Notes: generated by a model not told the origin, from the sequence alone. 64,000 bases of DNA from Dyella_B sp036746095 (GCF_036746095.1 NZ_DAIOEU010000017.1:11013-75012); one strand, 5' to 3'. Numbered from the stretch's first letter, positions 18,967 to 28,653 are shown. Program-made: numbers and translations.

Positions 18967-20318
18967 CACCCCGGCTCCTTCAACTCATGCACCAGCTTGC
19001 GCATTTCGTAGGTCGCCACGATCGGCAGCCAGCGTACGAACAGTGTGAACAGCAACAGGAAGATGCCGATCGAGCCGAACAGGAAAATCAAATCCCATAC
19101 GGTGGGATAGAACATGCCCCAGCTCGACGGCAGGTACGGACGAAACAGGCTGTTGACGATCAGCATGAAACGCTCGAACCACATGCCGATCAGCACCAGC
19201 ATGGCGATGACGAACAAAGCCGCCGGTTTGCGCCGGATGCGCGGCGACCACAGCCACAAGGGCGTCAGCACGTTGCAGAACACTACCGTCCAGAACACCC
19301 ATGCGTAGGGACCGACCAACCGATCCCTGGCTTCCGCGATCTCATACGGATCGCCGCCGTAGTACGCCATGAAGAACTCGACGGCGTAGTTGTAGGCCAC
19401 GAACAGGCCCGCGGCGAGCATCATCTTGGAAAGGTTATCCAGATGCTTCAGCGTGATGATGTCGCCCAGCCCAAGCCAATGACGCAAGGGAATGCCCAGC
19501 ACCAGCGCCATGGCAAAACCGGAAAAGAGCGCGCCGGCGACGAAGAACGGCGGGAACATGGTGGAATGCCAGCCCGGCACCGCGCCTTCGGAGAAATCCA
19601 GCGCGACCATGCTGTGCACGGAAAACACCAGCGGCACCGCCAGCCCGGCCAGCAGAAGGTTCAAGGTTTCGAAGCGTTTCCAATGCCGCGCTTCGCCGCG
19701 CCAGCCCAGCGCAAGCAAGCCGTAGAAAACCTGCTTGCCCCGCGTGCGCGCCTGGTCGCGCAAGCTGCCCAGGTCCGGCAACAGACCGACGTACCAATAC
19801 ATGACCGACACTGCCAGATAGGCGACGATGGCCATGAAATCCCACACCAGCGAACTGCGCCATTGCGGCCACAGCGCCATGCGATTCGGGTAGAACGCCA
19901 CCCAGTAGAAAAAATACGGGCGGCCAAGGTGAAAGATCGGGAACAAGCCGGAGACCGACACCGCGAACACGGTCATCGCCTCCGCATAGCGGTTCAGCGC
20001 GGAGCGCCACTTCTGCCGCGCCAGATACAACGCGCCGGAAATAAATGTGCCGGACATGCCGATCGCGATCCACCACACGTAGTTGATCAGCGCGAACGCC
20101 CAGGCCACCGGAATGTTGATGCCCCAGATGCCGACTCCCTTCGCCAGCAACTCGCCAACGCCGGCAACGAACAGCAAGGTCAGCAGCAGCGCGCAGACGA
20201 ACGCGACGAACCAGAGCCTGCCGTTGGGCCGCAATGCCAGTTCGCCGATTTTCTCGGACAAGCTGGTGTACGTGTGCTCGCGCGCAAGCAGACGCTCGTC
20301 CTGCACCGGCGCACTCAT
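18966..20318 (-). CDS. actC: Alternative complex III quinol-binding membrane subunit ActC (NrfD-like)
   Basis: This 450-residue NrfD/PsrC-like protein has ten predicted transmembrane helices and is thought to hold a quinol site of alternative complex III, working with the iron-sulfur subunit ActB. Recognisable pieces include 'NYVWWIAIGMSGTFISGALYL' and 'HSMVALDFSEGAVPGWHSTMFPPFF', the latter typical of ActC. The start ATG 20318 overlaps the actB stop by four bases. Confidence 0.95.
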   Translation of the reverse strand: MSAPVQDERLLAREHTYTSLSEKIGELALRPNGRLWFVAFVCALLLTLLFVAGVGELLAKGVGIWGINIPVAWAFALINYVWWIAIGMSGTFISGALYLARQKWRSALNRYAEAMTVFAVSVSGLFPIFHLGRPYFFYWVAFYPNRMALWPQWRSSLVWDFMAIVAYLAVSVMYWYVGLLPDLGSLRDQARTRGKQVFYGLLALGWRGEARHWKRFETLNLLLAGLAVPLVFSVHSMVALDFSEGAVPGWHSTMFPPFFVAGALFSGFAMALVLGIPLRHWLGLGDIITLKHLDNLSKMMLAAGLFVAYNYAVEFFMAYYGGDPYEIAEARDRLVGPYAWVFWTVVFCNVLTPLWLWSPRIRRKPAALFVIAMLVLIGMWFERFMLIVNSLFRPYLPSSWGMFYPTVWDLIFLFGSIGIFLLLFTLFVRWLPIVATYEMRKLVHELKEPG

Positions 20319-23269
20319 GCCTCGTCCTCCAGGTCCGGATGTGGATTGCGTACCTGCGCCAGATAACTGGTGCGCGGACGGGTATTGAGTTCCTCCAGCA
20401 GGTCGTAGTTGCGCGTGGATGCCTTGGCGCGATTCACGGCACTGTGTGGATCGCGCAGGTCGCCAAAAGTGATCGCCTGCGTGGGACAGGCGGCCTGGCA
20501 GGCGGTGACGATTTCCCCGTCCGTGATCCGGCGCTGCTCGCGATCGGCGGCGATATGCGCGTTCTCGATCCGCTGGATGCAGTACGTGCATTTCTCCATC
20601 ACGCCACGGCCACGCACCGACACCTCCGGATTACGCTGTGCCTTGAGCGTTTCGGTAGTGATGTCGCTGAACTGCAGGAAATTGAAGCGGCGCACTTTGT
20701 ACGGACAGTTGTTCGAACACCAGCGCGTGCCGATACAGCGGTTGTAGACCTGCAGGTTCAAGCCTTCGTCGTCGTGCACGGTGGCACCGACCGGGCAGAC
20801 CAGTTCGCACGGCGCATGCTCGCAATGCATGCACGGCACTGGCTGGTTGTGAGTCGTGGGGTTTTCGGCGGGGCCGGCGTAATAGCGGTCGACGCGCATC
20901 CAGTGCATCTCGCGCTCGCGCAACACCTGGTCGGCGCCGACCACCGGAATATTGTTTTCCGCCTGGCAGGCAATGGTGCAGCCCTTGCAACCGATGCAAA
21001 CGTTGAGGTCGATCGCCATCGCCCAGGCGTATTCGCCTTGCGGTTGCTGGGGATAGATCGACCGCGGCGTCTTGTCGCCCTCCTGGGCTGCATCAGGATC
21101 GTGCTTGAATTCGGCCAGCGTCAGGCTGCGCACCGGCGGCTTGCTGCCTTCCGTATCCATCGCGAAATGGGCTTGCGTGCTCGCCAGCGTTACTGAGCGG
21201 CCGGTCTTGTGCAGCGTGAGTCCGGGCACGAGCCACGGCTGCGCCGACGTACGCAACGCGTAGGCGTCAAAGCCCAGGTCGTTGCCGACGCGCCCGGCAC
21301 GCTTGCGTCCATAGCCAAGATGCACGGTGACGCTGTGCGCGGCCTGCCCCGGCGTGATCCACACCGGTGCATCCACCTGCCGCCCTTGGCACGTCAGCGA
21401 CACGACGTCGCCATTGGCAAGCTCGCGCTCCTTTGCCAGTTGCGGGCTGATCAGCGCGGCATTGCTCCAGGTAAGCTGCGTCGGCGGCTTGGGCAATTCC
21501 TGCAGCCAGCCATTGTTGGCATAACGTCCATCCCATACGGTGGGATCGGGACGAAACACCAGTTCCAATGCATCGTGTTGCAATGGTTGCGGCGACCAGT
21601 CCTGCAAGCCGTGAGCACGAACGCCGGTCTGCGCAGGCTTGCCGCCGCTGCCCGCGATCACACCCGTGCGCACGCTGTCCGGCCATGCCATGGACGGATT
21701 CTGCGAACGCCACTGCGCCTGCACGATCGCCAGGCCGTCCTGCACCGGCTCGCTCATCAGCAGCGCCAGGAATTCGTGCACCGAACGTCCTTGGTACAAG
21801 GGATCGATCAACGGCTGCACGATGCTGGCGATGCCGTCATCGGTCTGCGCATCGGACCAGCTTTCGAGCACGTGGCTGGCTGGCAGGTGCCATTGGGCTA
21901 ACTGCGCCGTTTCGTCGACATACAAACCCCAATGCACCAGGTGCGGGACCCGCTTGAGCAACTGCGGCAACTGCAGATCGGCCGGCGCGTTGTAAACGAG
22001 ATTGCTGTCCAGCACGACCAGCCGTTGCACCTGCCCGGCCACGATCGCGTTGCGCAGCGCGCTCAAGGGTTCGCGCTTGGTGACATCCTCGGGTACGTCC
22101 ACGTAGTCGACGGTATGCCCCACGTTGCCGAGCTTGTCGTTGAGCAGATGCGCGATGGCGTGCACGTGCGGCGGTTGCGACTCCCCCGCAACAATCAGGC
22201 AGCGACCGCGATGCGCCAGCAGATCGGATTGCAACGCCTGGTGCTGTTTCGTGGACAAGCCACTGGGTGCCACGGGCGAAGCCGCGTCGATGGCGAGCGC
22301 ACGCGCCAGTTCAAGCGCGAACAGGGCGATGGACGATGCCGCCATTGCCCAGCGGTGGTCAGCCATTGTGCCCGTGAGGCTGGGCGTGGCTTCCAGCACG
22401 TAAAGCCGGTTCATGCCCGCCGAAGCAGACGGCTTGCGGCGCTCGGCAAACGCATGCGCGTAAGCCACGCGCCCCGGCATGCTGCCGAGAAAATCCGCTT
22501 CCAGCGACAGGATCACATCAGCCCGCTCGAAGTGATAGCGCGCAGCGACGGGCTTGCCGAAGGCCAGCATCGCGCCTTGCTCGGCATGATCCTGCGCCAC
22601 CGGGGCGTGTTCGTACCAATGCATGCGCGGATAACGCAGCAACCATTGCTCACGCTGCGCACGCAAGGTGGGCGAGACGACACGGTCGCTCACCACGTGC
22701 AAGCCGCTGCCATCGCGCGCAAAGGAAGCCGGCCACATCGCCACGTCCGCCGCAAACGCTTCCCACGTCGCCGCCTGGCCGCGATACAAAGGCACCTGCG
22801 AGCGGTCGGGATCCCACACGTCCAGCACCGCCGCCTGCGGCATCGGCCCGGTGGCACCCAGGCTTGCCGGGTGCAGCGGGTTGCCTTCGATCTTCGTCGG
22901 GCGCCCCATATGGCTGGTGACCAGCACGCCGATCACGTCACCTGCGTAGGCAAGCGTGGTGGCGTAGAACTGCGGCGTATCCGGTGTCACGCCAGGCGGC
23001 GGCGTCTCCCACGGCACGATCTGCTCCGGCGGCGGCCCGCTGCATGCGGCCAGGCCGGCGAAGGCCAGCGACGCGCCCAGCAATTGCAGAAAGCGGCGGC
23101 GGTCCATCGCGGCAAACGCGGAGAACTGCGGCAAGGCCTCGACCAGTTCGCGCTTGAAAGCGGGATCGTCCGCCAGCTCTTCCAACGCGCGCCAGAAACG
23201 CGGGCCGGTCGCATCGCCCAACTTGCGACGCGCCAGCGCGGCAGCCTGCTCGATCCTCAGCGATGACAT
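20315..23269 (-). CDS. actB: Alternative complex III iron-sulfur subunit ActB
   Basis: This 984-residue subunit fuses a molybdopterin-oxidoreductase-like part (about residues 130-700, thought to lack a cofactor in this family) to a four-cluster ferredoxin part. Cluster motifs: CIGCKGCTIAC (about 757), CMHCEHAPCELVCP (about 815), CIGTRWCSNNCPYKVRRF (about 845) and CTYCIQRI with CQAACP (from about 893). The N-terminus has a twin-arginine motif DRRRFLQLLG followed by a hydrophobic stretch ending in LAAC, so it is Tat-exported and may be lipid-anchored. The start overlaps actA by 13 bases. Confidence 0.96.
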   Translation of the reverse strand: MSSLRIEQAAALARRKLGDATGPRFWRALEELADDPAFKRELVEALPQFSAFAAMDRRRFLQLLGASLAFAGLAACSGPPPEQIVPWETPPPGVTPDTPQFYATTLAYAGDVIGVLVTSHMGRPTKIEGNPLHPASLGATGPMPQAAVLDVWDPDRSQVPLYRGQAATWEAFAADVAMWPASFARDGSGLHVVSDRVVSPTLRAQREQWLLRYPRMHWYEHAPVAQDHAEQGAMLAFGKPVAARYHFERADVILSLEADFLGSMPGRVAYAHAFAERRKPSASAGMNRLYVLEATPSLTGTMADHRWAMAASSIALFALELARALAIDAASPVAPSGLSTKQHQALQSDLLAHRGRCLIVAGESQPPHVHAIAHLLNDKLGNVGHTVDYVDVPEDVTKREPLSALRNAIVAGQVQRLVVLDSNLVYNAPADLQLPQLLKRVPHLVHWGLYVDETAQLAQWHLPASHVLESWSDAQTDDGIASIVQPLIDPLYQGRSVHEFLALLMSEPVQDGLAIVQAQWRSQNPSMAWPDSVRTGVIAGSGGKPAQTGVRAHGLQDWSPQPLQHDALELVFRPDPTVWDGRYANNGWLQELPKPPTQLTWSNAALISPQLAKERELANGDVVSLTCQGRQVDAPVWITPGQAAHSVTVHLGYGRKRAGRVGNDLGFDAYALRTSAQPWLVPGLTLHKTGRSVTLASTQAHFAMDTEGSKPPVRSLTLAEFKHDPDAAQEGDKTPRSIYPQQPQGEYAWAMAIDLNVCIGCKGCTIACQAENNIPVVGADQVLREREMHWMRVDRYYAGPAENPTTHNQPVPCMHCEHAPCELVCPVGATVHDDEGLNLQVYNRCIGTRWCSNNCPYKVRRFNFLQFSDITTETLKAQRNPEVSVRGRGVMEKCTYCIQRIENAHIAADREQRRITDGEIVTACQAACPTQAITFGDLRDPHSAVNRAKASTRNYDLLEELNTRPRTSYLAQVRNPHPDLEDEA

Positions 23270-23904
23270 AGCGAGCAATCCGTCATGCGGCCGGTATCGA
23301 TGTGGTACTGATGCAGCAGCTCGGCGCCGAGCTTCTTCTGATCCCGCGGCTGCCACGCAAGATCGAATACCTTGTCGCGCGGACGCAGGAATTTCTGCGG
23401 CTGGCGATGGCAGTCCAGGCACCACGCCATCGACAGCGGCGCCACGCGCTGCGTCAACGGCATCTTGTCGATGCGGCCATGGCATGACACGCAGCCCACG
23501 CCCTTGGCGATGTGGATGCTGTGGTTGAAATAGACAAAGTCAGGCAACTGATACACGCGATTCCAGCGCAACGGCACCCCGCTTTTCCAGCTGTCGATCA
23601 ACGGCTTCAACACGGGGGCATCGGTAAACAATTGTGAATGGCAGGTCATGCACGTCCCGATGGGTGGAATGCCGGCAAACGCGGATGTCTCCACGCTCGT
23701 GTGGCAGAAGCGGCAATCGATGCCGTCGTCGCCCACGTGATGCTTGTGGCTGAAAGGCACCGGCTGGTTCACGGGTTCGCCGAGCCGATGCGGATCGGTC
23801 ACCACGCCGCGCCACGCAAATCCCGCACCGACCACCACCAGCACGGCGCCAAGCAACGCCAGCTTGGCGTACAGCCCAAAACTTCGTGAGAAAACCTGGC
23901 TCAT
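23257..23904 (-). CDS. actA: Pentahaem cytochrome c ActA of alternative complex III
   Basis: This 215-residue protein has an N-terminal membrane anchor (residues about 11-32) and five c-type haem motifs in order: CRFCH, CMTCH, CVSCH, CLDCH and CSLCH. The haem count and the position before actB identify ActA, which carries electrons out of the complex. It is the first gene of the 12-gene act-cox operon. A 121-base gap separates it from the gene upstream and should hold the promoter; I see no clear consensus there. Confidence 0.96.
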   Translation of the reverse strand: MSQVFSRSFGLYAKLALLGAVLVVVGAGFAWRGVVTDPHRLGEPVNQPVPFSHKHHVGDDGIDCRFCHTSVETSAFAGIPPIGTCMTCHSQLFTDAPVLKPLIDSWKSGVPLRWNRVYQLPDFVYFNHSIHIAKGVGCVSCHGRIDKMPLTQRVAPLSMAWCLDCHRQPQKFLRPRDKVFDLAWQPRDQKKLGAELLHQYHIDTGRMTDCSLCHR

Positions 23905-24025
23905 GCTTGCGGCAACGTGCTGTCATCCTCGCGCGGCTTACGACGCAGATCGCCGCCCATCCACGCGACCGTATCCCGCGAAAAGTGAATGCACAGTCGG
24001 CGTTTCGACGCTGTCGCGTCGACGC

Positions 24026-24520
24026 TCACGTCATGGCCGTCGGCCGCTCGAACGGCAGCGGCTTCGCCCCGCTTGCAACCATGGTCCGGTAGGTCAGGCC
24101 TACCTGCTCTTCCTCCGCATCGACCACTACCAGGATGCGACCGGCTTGCACTTCGTCTTCGAATTGCCGCCGCACCGGATCGTCCAGCGCGGAACCGGAA
24201 AGCGCGGTGGACCAGGCACCCAACACGCTTCCACCCACGGCCATCGCCAGCGCACCGGCAAAGGTGATGCCCAACGGTGGAATCGCCACCGCCACCAGCC
24301 CGGCCACCAGACCAAGCGCCGCACCGCCCGCGGCACCTTTCGCAGCGGCGGGATAGAAATCGCCTTCAACGACCTTGCGATCGTCGGGAATCATTTCCGA
24401 TTTGTCGGAACGCGCGATCAGCGAGATGCTTTGATCGGCAATGCCTGCCGCACGCAGTTGATCCATGGCGGCACGCGCCCCCGCCACGTCGTCGACGCTG
24501 AATACCACTCGCTTTTTCAT
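24026..24520 (-). CDS. Membrane protein of glycine-zipper type, stress-associated
   Basis: This 164-residue protein begins with a cytoplasmic alpha/beta domain (MKKRVVFSVDDVAGARAAMDQL), resembling the short 'general stress protein' fold, then has a Gly/Ala-rich hydrophobic hairpin (residues about 70-120), and ends in an acidic domain (GRILVVVDAEEEQVG). This layout matches proteins annotated as DUF1269-like or low-complexity stress membrane proteins; the match is approximate. AGGAAG precedes the ATG. It lies upstream of actA in the same direction. Confidence 0.75.
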   Translation of the reverse strand: MKKRVVFSVDDVAGARAAMDQLRAAGIADQSISLIARSDKSEMIPDDRKVVEGDFYPAAAKGAAGGAALGLVAGLVAVAIPPLGITFAGALAMAVGGSVLGAWSTALSGSALDDPVRRQFEDEVQAGRILVVVDAEEEQVGLTYRTMVASGAKPLPFERPTAMT

Positions 24521-24692
24521 GGTTGAGCTTCCTGCGCTTGGCGTGTGCACACGCTAAGCCGGAGCGCTTCAACTGGGTGTGAGCCAGGGGTGAACGCGTT
24601 TCCGATAAATCGCGTAGCGATTTGCGTTGAGCAGATGGCTGGCTCGCACCGAGCGGTTTGTCGCCTTCAAACCACCACACACATCGCGCGCC

Positions 24693-24887
24693 TCAAATCA
24701 GCTCCGCGTCATGCAACAACTCGCTCAACGCGGACTCCAACTTCGGCCCTACGAAATGGTCGTCCGCCACCCAATGCAACGTAGCCAACAAAGCCGGATC
24801 GCTACTGACCACCAGCGTCCACCGGTCGCAGCACTCGTTGCCTGGTGTAGAGCGGTCGCCAAGGTATTTGTTCTGCACCTGGTTCAC
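24693..24887 (-). CDS. Hypothetical small protein coupled to the lipoprotein gene
   Basis: A 64-residue frame begins with GTG at 24887, overlapping the TGA of the small lipoprotein gene by four bases (GTGA). The C-terminal half (WTLVVSSDPALLATLHWVADDHF) has protein-like composition. I do not recognise a family. The overlap is the main evidence. Confidence 0.35.
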   Translation of the reverse strand: MNQVQNKYLGDRSTPGNECCDRWTLVVSSDPALLATLHWVADDHFVGPKLESALSELLHDAELI

Positions 24888-25111
24888 GAGCGCGCCTGTG
24901 CCGGCGTCGGCTTGGATGGGCTGCGGACACTGCCGGCAGGCGCAGGCCACTGATGTGGTTGCGTCGAACTTGGGGAGGTGGAAGGCGCTGACGGACCGTA
25001 CGGTTGCTGCAGGGCAGGATCGCGATCGTGGCAGGCGCCCAGCGCAAGCGCGCACGTGCCGGCCAGCAATGCAGCGAGCAGGCGCATCCGTTTTGTGTGC
25101 GTCCTTTTCAT
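24884..25111 (-). CDS. Small lipoprotein
   Basis: A 75-residue protein with a basic n-region (KRTHTKR), a hydrophobic stretch (MRLLAALLAGTCALA) and the lipobox LGAC, followed by a Pro/Ser-rich tail without conserved domains. It is probably a lipid-anchored envelope protein of unknown role. No strong ribosome-binding site is seen. Confidence 0.6.
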   Translation of the reverse strand: MKRTHTKRMRLLAALLAGTCALALGACHDRDPALQQPYGPSAPSTSPSSTQPHQWPAPAGSVRSPSKPTPAQARS

Positions 25112-25242
25112 GCCACCCAGCTTGTCACTCCGCACTTGAAGAAAGCGCATTCGCCGCATCAACGCCGCATCCGACGCGAAACACACGCGTCTTCGACGAT
25201 GCGCAGCGTATGCATGACAGCTGATCGGAGACGGAGATACTC

Positions 25243-26142
25243 ATGAGCTCGACCAACCAGTACACCATGCGCGATCCCACCACTCAGTATCCGCGGCCGC
25301 CGTTTGAAGAGCAGCCGCAACCGGCGCCGGGCCTGGCCAAGGAGATGACGCCGCGTCCCGACCACGGTGAAGACAGCTATGTCGGGTTTGGCCGTCTGAA
25401 AGGGCGCAAGGCGTTGATTACCGGCGGTGATTCCGGCATCGGCCGCGCCGTGGCCATCGCTTTCGCGCGCGAAGGCGCGGACCTGACGCTGAACTACCTG
25501 CCCGATGAAGAGGAAGATGCCAAAGACCTGCTGCCGATCATCCGCGACAGCGGCGTGTCCGTGCATACCGTGCCCGGCGACATCCAGGACGAGGCGTTCT
25601 GCACGAAGCTGGTGGAAAGCGCCGTCAAGGAAATGGGCGGCCTCGACATCGTGGTGAATGTCGCCGGCAAGCAGGCGTATCAGGACAGCTTCCTGGACAT
25701 CACCACCGAGCAGTTCGATGCGACGTTCAAGACCAACGTCTACGCCATGTTCTGGATCTGCAAGGCGGCCGTGCCGCATCTGCCGCGCGGCGCGACGATC
25801 ATCAACACCGCATCCATCCAGGCCTACGATCAATCGCCGATCCTTGGCGACTACGCGCCGACCAAATCAGCCATCGTCGGCTTCACCAAGGTGCTGGGCA
25901 AGCAACTCGCCGACCGCGGTATCCGCGTCAACGCGGTGGCGCCAGGCCCGATCTGGACGCCGCTGCAACCTTCCGGCGGACAACCCCAGAAGAAGGTGAA
26001 GGAATTCGGCAAGAACGTTCCGCTCGGGCGACCGGGCCAACCGGCAGAGCTGGCATCGATATACGTATTTCTCGCTTCGCAGGAATCGAGCTACGTGACG
26101 GCGGAAGTGTATGGCGTAACCGGCGGGCATCCATTGCCATGA
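25243..26142 (+). CDS. SDR oxidoreductase (YghA-like, cytoplasmic)
   Basis: This 299-residue short-chain dehydrogenase has the Rossmann motif ITGGDSGIGRA, catalytic Ser in INTASIQAY, Tyr and Lys in YAPTK, and the same N-terminal 'RPDHGEDSYVGFGRL' as the exported paralogue at 9535-10554. It lacks a signal peptide, so the pair samples both sides of the membrane. The YghA group reduces aldehydes or ketones with NAD(P)H; the natural substrate is unknown. GGAGA precedes the ATG. It stands alone between divergent and convergent neighbours. Confidence 0.92.
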   Translation: MSSTNQYTMRDPTTQYPRPPFEEQPQPAPGLAKEMTPRPDHGEDSYVGFGRLKGRKALITGGDSGIGRAVAIAFAREGADLTLNYLPDEEEDAKDLLPIIRDSGVSVHTVPGDIQDEAFCTKLVESAVKEMGGLDIVVNVAGKQAYQDSFLDITTEQFDATFKTNVYAMFWICKAAVPHLPRGATIINTASIQAYDQSPILGDYAPTKSAIVGFTKVLGKQLADRGIRVNAVAPGPIWTPLQPSGGQPQKKVKEFGKNVPLGRPGQPAELASIYVFLASQESSYVTAEVYGVTGGHPLP

Positions 26143-26229
26143 CGCGCAGGCGAGGTTGAGCGGGATCACCCAACCTAACCTGCCGGATTCGACCTGCCAT
26201 GTTGGCGTTCGGCTGCGCCTCCTCCCCGC

Positions 26230-26580
26230 TTACTGCACGTCGTGGCACCGCTCTTCGTAGTGATACGTGGCATGGTTTTCCTGATGGTTTTCCTGCACTT
26301 TCTTGCCTGCGTAACCACCCGCCAGCACGCCACCGGCGGTGGTAAGCACTTTGCCCTTGCCGCCGCCGAACTGATTGCCGACCAGACCGCCCGCCGCCGC
26401 GCCGACCAGGGTGCCGGCGATCTGGTGTTTGTCCTTCGGCTTGTCCTGCACCCGCACGCGGTGGCAGACCCGATGCGGGTGATCGCTGGAGCGATCGTGG
26501 TCCTGGGCCGCAGCGGTGCCGATGCCCGTCACCATCAAGCATGCGACCAATGCGAGGCTCGCCGACATACGCGTCTTCAT
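26230..26580 (-). CDS. Glycine-zipper 2TM outer-membrane-type protein
   Basis: This 116-residue exported protein has a signal peptide ending AAAQ and a glycine-zipper segment 'IAGTLVGAAAGGLVGNQFGGGKGK' (split GxxxG pattern) like the rickettsial 17-kDa antigen and SlyB group. A His-rich C-terminus follows (HQENHATYHYEERCH). GAGGTG precedes the ATG. It probably sits in the outer membrane or periplasm. Confidence 0.85.
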   Translation of the reverse strand: MKTRMSASLALVACLMVTGIGTAAAQDHDRSSDHPHRVCHRVRVQDKPKDKHQIAGTLVGAAAGGLVGNQFGGGKGKVLTTAGGVLAGGYAGKKVQENHQENHATYHYEERCHDVQ

Positions 26581-26683
26581 GCGCCATCACCTCTGTGGAA
26601 AGTGAGCGCATTATTTTTCGGCAAAGGTGATCGGCAGGTCGTTGGCGCGTGAGCGCGTTCAGCTGGCTTCCATGTGTGTTGCC

Positions 26684-28534
26684 TCAATGCACCAGCCCGT
26701 GCGCGACGATGGCCGCACGCAATTCACGCGACAGCTCATCTACCGTGAACGGTTTGGTGATCAGGCGCACGTCCGGATCCAGCACGCCGTTATGCACGAT
26801 GGCATTGCGCGAGTAGCCGGTCATGAACAGAACCGCCATGTCTGGCCGCATATCGCGAATGTCGTCGACCAATTGCTTGCCGTTGATGCCCGGCATCACC
26901 ACGTCTGTCAGCATCGCATCGATGTGTCCATCCTTGGCCAGGGCGCTGCGAGCCGATTCGGCGTTGGCGGCGGAGATGGCCTGGTAGCCAAGGTCCTGCA
27001 GAACCGTCACGACGAACTCGCGCACGTCCGCATCGTCCTCCACCACCAGCACTTTGCGCGGGGGCTGGAGCGGTGCATCCGGTGCGGCGGACGGCCGGGC
27101 CTGCTCTTCCTTGCTGGCCGTATCGCGCGGCAGATACAGCTTGACCGTGGTGCCTACGCCCAGCTCGCTGTAGATCTTGATATGTCCCTGCGATTGCTTG
27201 ATGAAACCATGCACCTGGCTGAGCCCAAGACCCGTGCCTTGCCCGACTTCCTTGGTGGTGAAGAATGGATCGAACGCCCGGCTCAAGACGTCGGCCGACA
27301 TGCCGCTACCGGTATCGGTGAGGGCGACCAGCACGTATTGTCCCGGCGTCACGTCGTTATGCGCGTCGGCATAGCTGCGGTCAAGAAACACATTGGCCGT
27401 CTCGATGGTGAGTTTGCCCACGCCTTTCATGGCATCACGCGCATTCACCGCCAGGTTGAGCAGTGCGCTTTCCAGCTGCGGGCGGTCCACATACGCCCGC
27501 CACAGCCCACCGCCCTGCACCGTTTCGATCTGCATGTTTTCGCCGAGTGAACGATGCAGCATCACGGAGACGTCCTGCACGCACTGATTGACGTCCACCG
27601 GCTTGGGTTGCAAGGACTGCTGGCGCGAAAAGGCCAGCAGCCGCTTGGTGAGCTCGGCCGCGCGCTGTGCGCCGGTCAGGGCGTTGCTTGCAAATGTGCG
27701 GCAACGGGCTTCGCTTTCCGGCAGGCGCCTGAGCAGCATTTCCAGATTGCCGACAATGATCGCCAGCATGTTGTTGAAGTCATGCGCCACGCCGCCGGTC
27801 AGCTGGCCCAGCGCTTCCATCTTCTGCGACTGGCGCCATTGCCGTTCGGCCGCTTCGCGCTGCACGATTTCCTCGCGCAGCACGCGATTCTTGTCGCGCA
27901 TGTCCCACGCATAACGGCGCGCTTTCCATACCACGATGCAGCCCAGCAGGCAGGTCAACAGGGTCAGCAGCACCGCTACCGCGGTGAGCAAGCGGTGATG
28001 CATCGCCGCTGCCGAACTGCGCTCGCGCAGCATCTCCAGTTCGCTGCGATCGAAATCGGCGACCAGGTCGCGAATGCGCTGGATCAGGTTGCGGCCAAGA
28101 TGGGTGGCGACCAGTTCCATCGCCGCCCGGGCATGCCCGCGCTGGCGTTGCTGGATGGTGCTGGAGAGCTCGTCCATCTTCGCGGCGATCGCGGGATAAA
28201 GTTCCCTCAATTGCTGTTGATGCACCGCGTTTTGTTCGGTCAGCTGGCGCAGCTGGCCTTCCAGTACCGGCAGTTCGGCCTTTGCCTGGAAGAAGGGAAC
28301 GGTGTAGCTGACGTTGCCGGTCAACAGATAGCCACGCTCTCCCGACTCGGCTTGCTGCACGGTGACCAGCAGTTGCTGCAGCGTTTGGCGTACCAGCATG
28401 GAATGCTCGACCAGCCGATCGGCACCCGAACTGGAAAACGCCGCGATGATCACCAGCACGCACACGCACAGCAACAGCATGAATGCGCCGACGAGCCCGA
28501 GCCGGATACGTACCCGTGCTGATTCGTGCTCCAT
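26684..28534 (-). CDS. Hybrid histidine kinase with CHASE3 sensor and receiver
   Basis: This 616-residue sensor kinase has two transmembrane helices (about 13-35 and 185-205) flanking a CHASE3-type periplasmic helical domain (GERGYLLTGN), a HisKA domain with phospho-acceptor His251 in GVAHDFNNM, an ATPase domain (N box NLAVNARDAM, G boxes DTGSGM and GTGLGLSQVHG) and a C-terminal receiver with Asp544 in TDVVMPG. It resembles FixL/blue-light-type soluble-sensor kinases only in the catalytic part. The CheY-like gene upstream at 28654 is probably its partner. The signal sensed is unknown. Confidence 0.93.
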   Translation of the reverse strand: MEHESARVRIRLGLVGAFMLLLCVCVLVIIAAFSSSGADRLVEHSMLVRQTLQQLLVTVQQAESGERGYLLTGNVSYTVPFFQAKAELPVLEGQLRQLTEQNAVHQQQLRELYPAIAAKMDELSSTIQQRQRGHARAAMELVATHLGRNLIQRIRDLVADFDRSELEMLRERSSAAAMHHRLLTAVAVLLTLLTCLLGCIVVWKARRYAWDMRDKNRVLREEIVQREAAERQWRQSQKMEALGQLTGGVAHDFNNMLAIIVGNLEMLLRRLPESEARCRTFASNALTGAQRAAELTKRLLAFSRQQSLQPKPVDVNQCVQDVSVMLHRSLGENMQIETVQGGGLWRAYVDRPQLESALLNLAVNARDAMKGVGKLTIETANVFLDRSYADAHNDVTPGQYVLVALTDTGSGMSADVLSRAFDPFFTTKEVGQGTGLGLSQVHGFIKQSQGHIKIYSELGVGTTVKLYLPRDTASKEEQARPSAAPDAPLQPPRKVLVVEDDADVREFVVTVLQDLGYQAISAANAESARSALAKDGHIDAMLTDVVMPGINGKQLVDDIRDMRPDMAVLFMTGYSRNAIVHNGVLDPDVRLITKPFTVDELSRELRAAIVAHGLVH

Positions 28535-28653
28535 ACGCCAAAGCCTTTAGTAGAACTGACTCGAGCCGGTTTGCAGGCTCGCATCCTTGCGTTTACGCGT
28601 TCCGGATTGAGACATCCATGCCAGCCAGTCGATGCGTGCGCACCGCCTTTGGC

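Noticed and set aside
18987..20366. A 459-residue plus-strand frame opposite actC
   Set aside because: Opposes a clear NrfD-like membrane protein. It contains only low-complexity His/Gln/Arg/Asp residues.
24693..25055. A 120-residue minus-strand frame covering the small lipoprotein end
   Set aside because: Its first half overlaps the lipoprotein in another frame. Only the part downstream of the GTG at 24887 is kept as a low-confidence gene.
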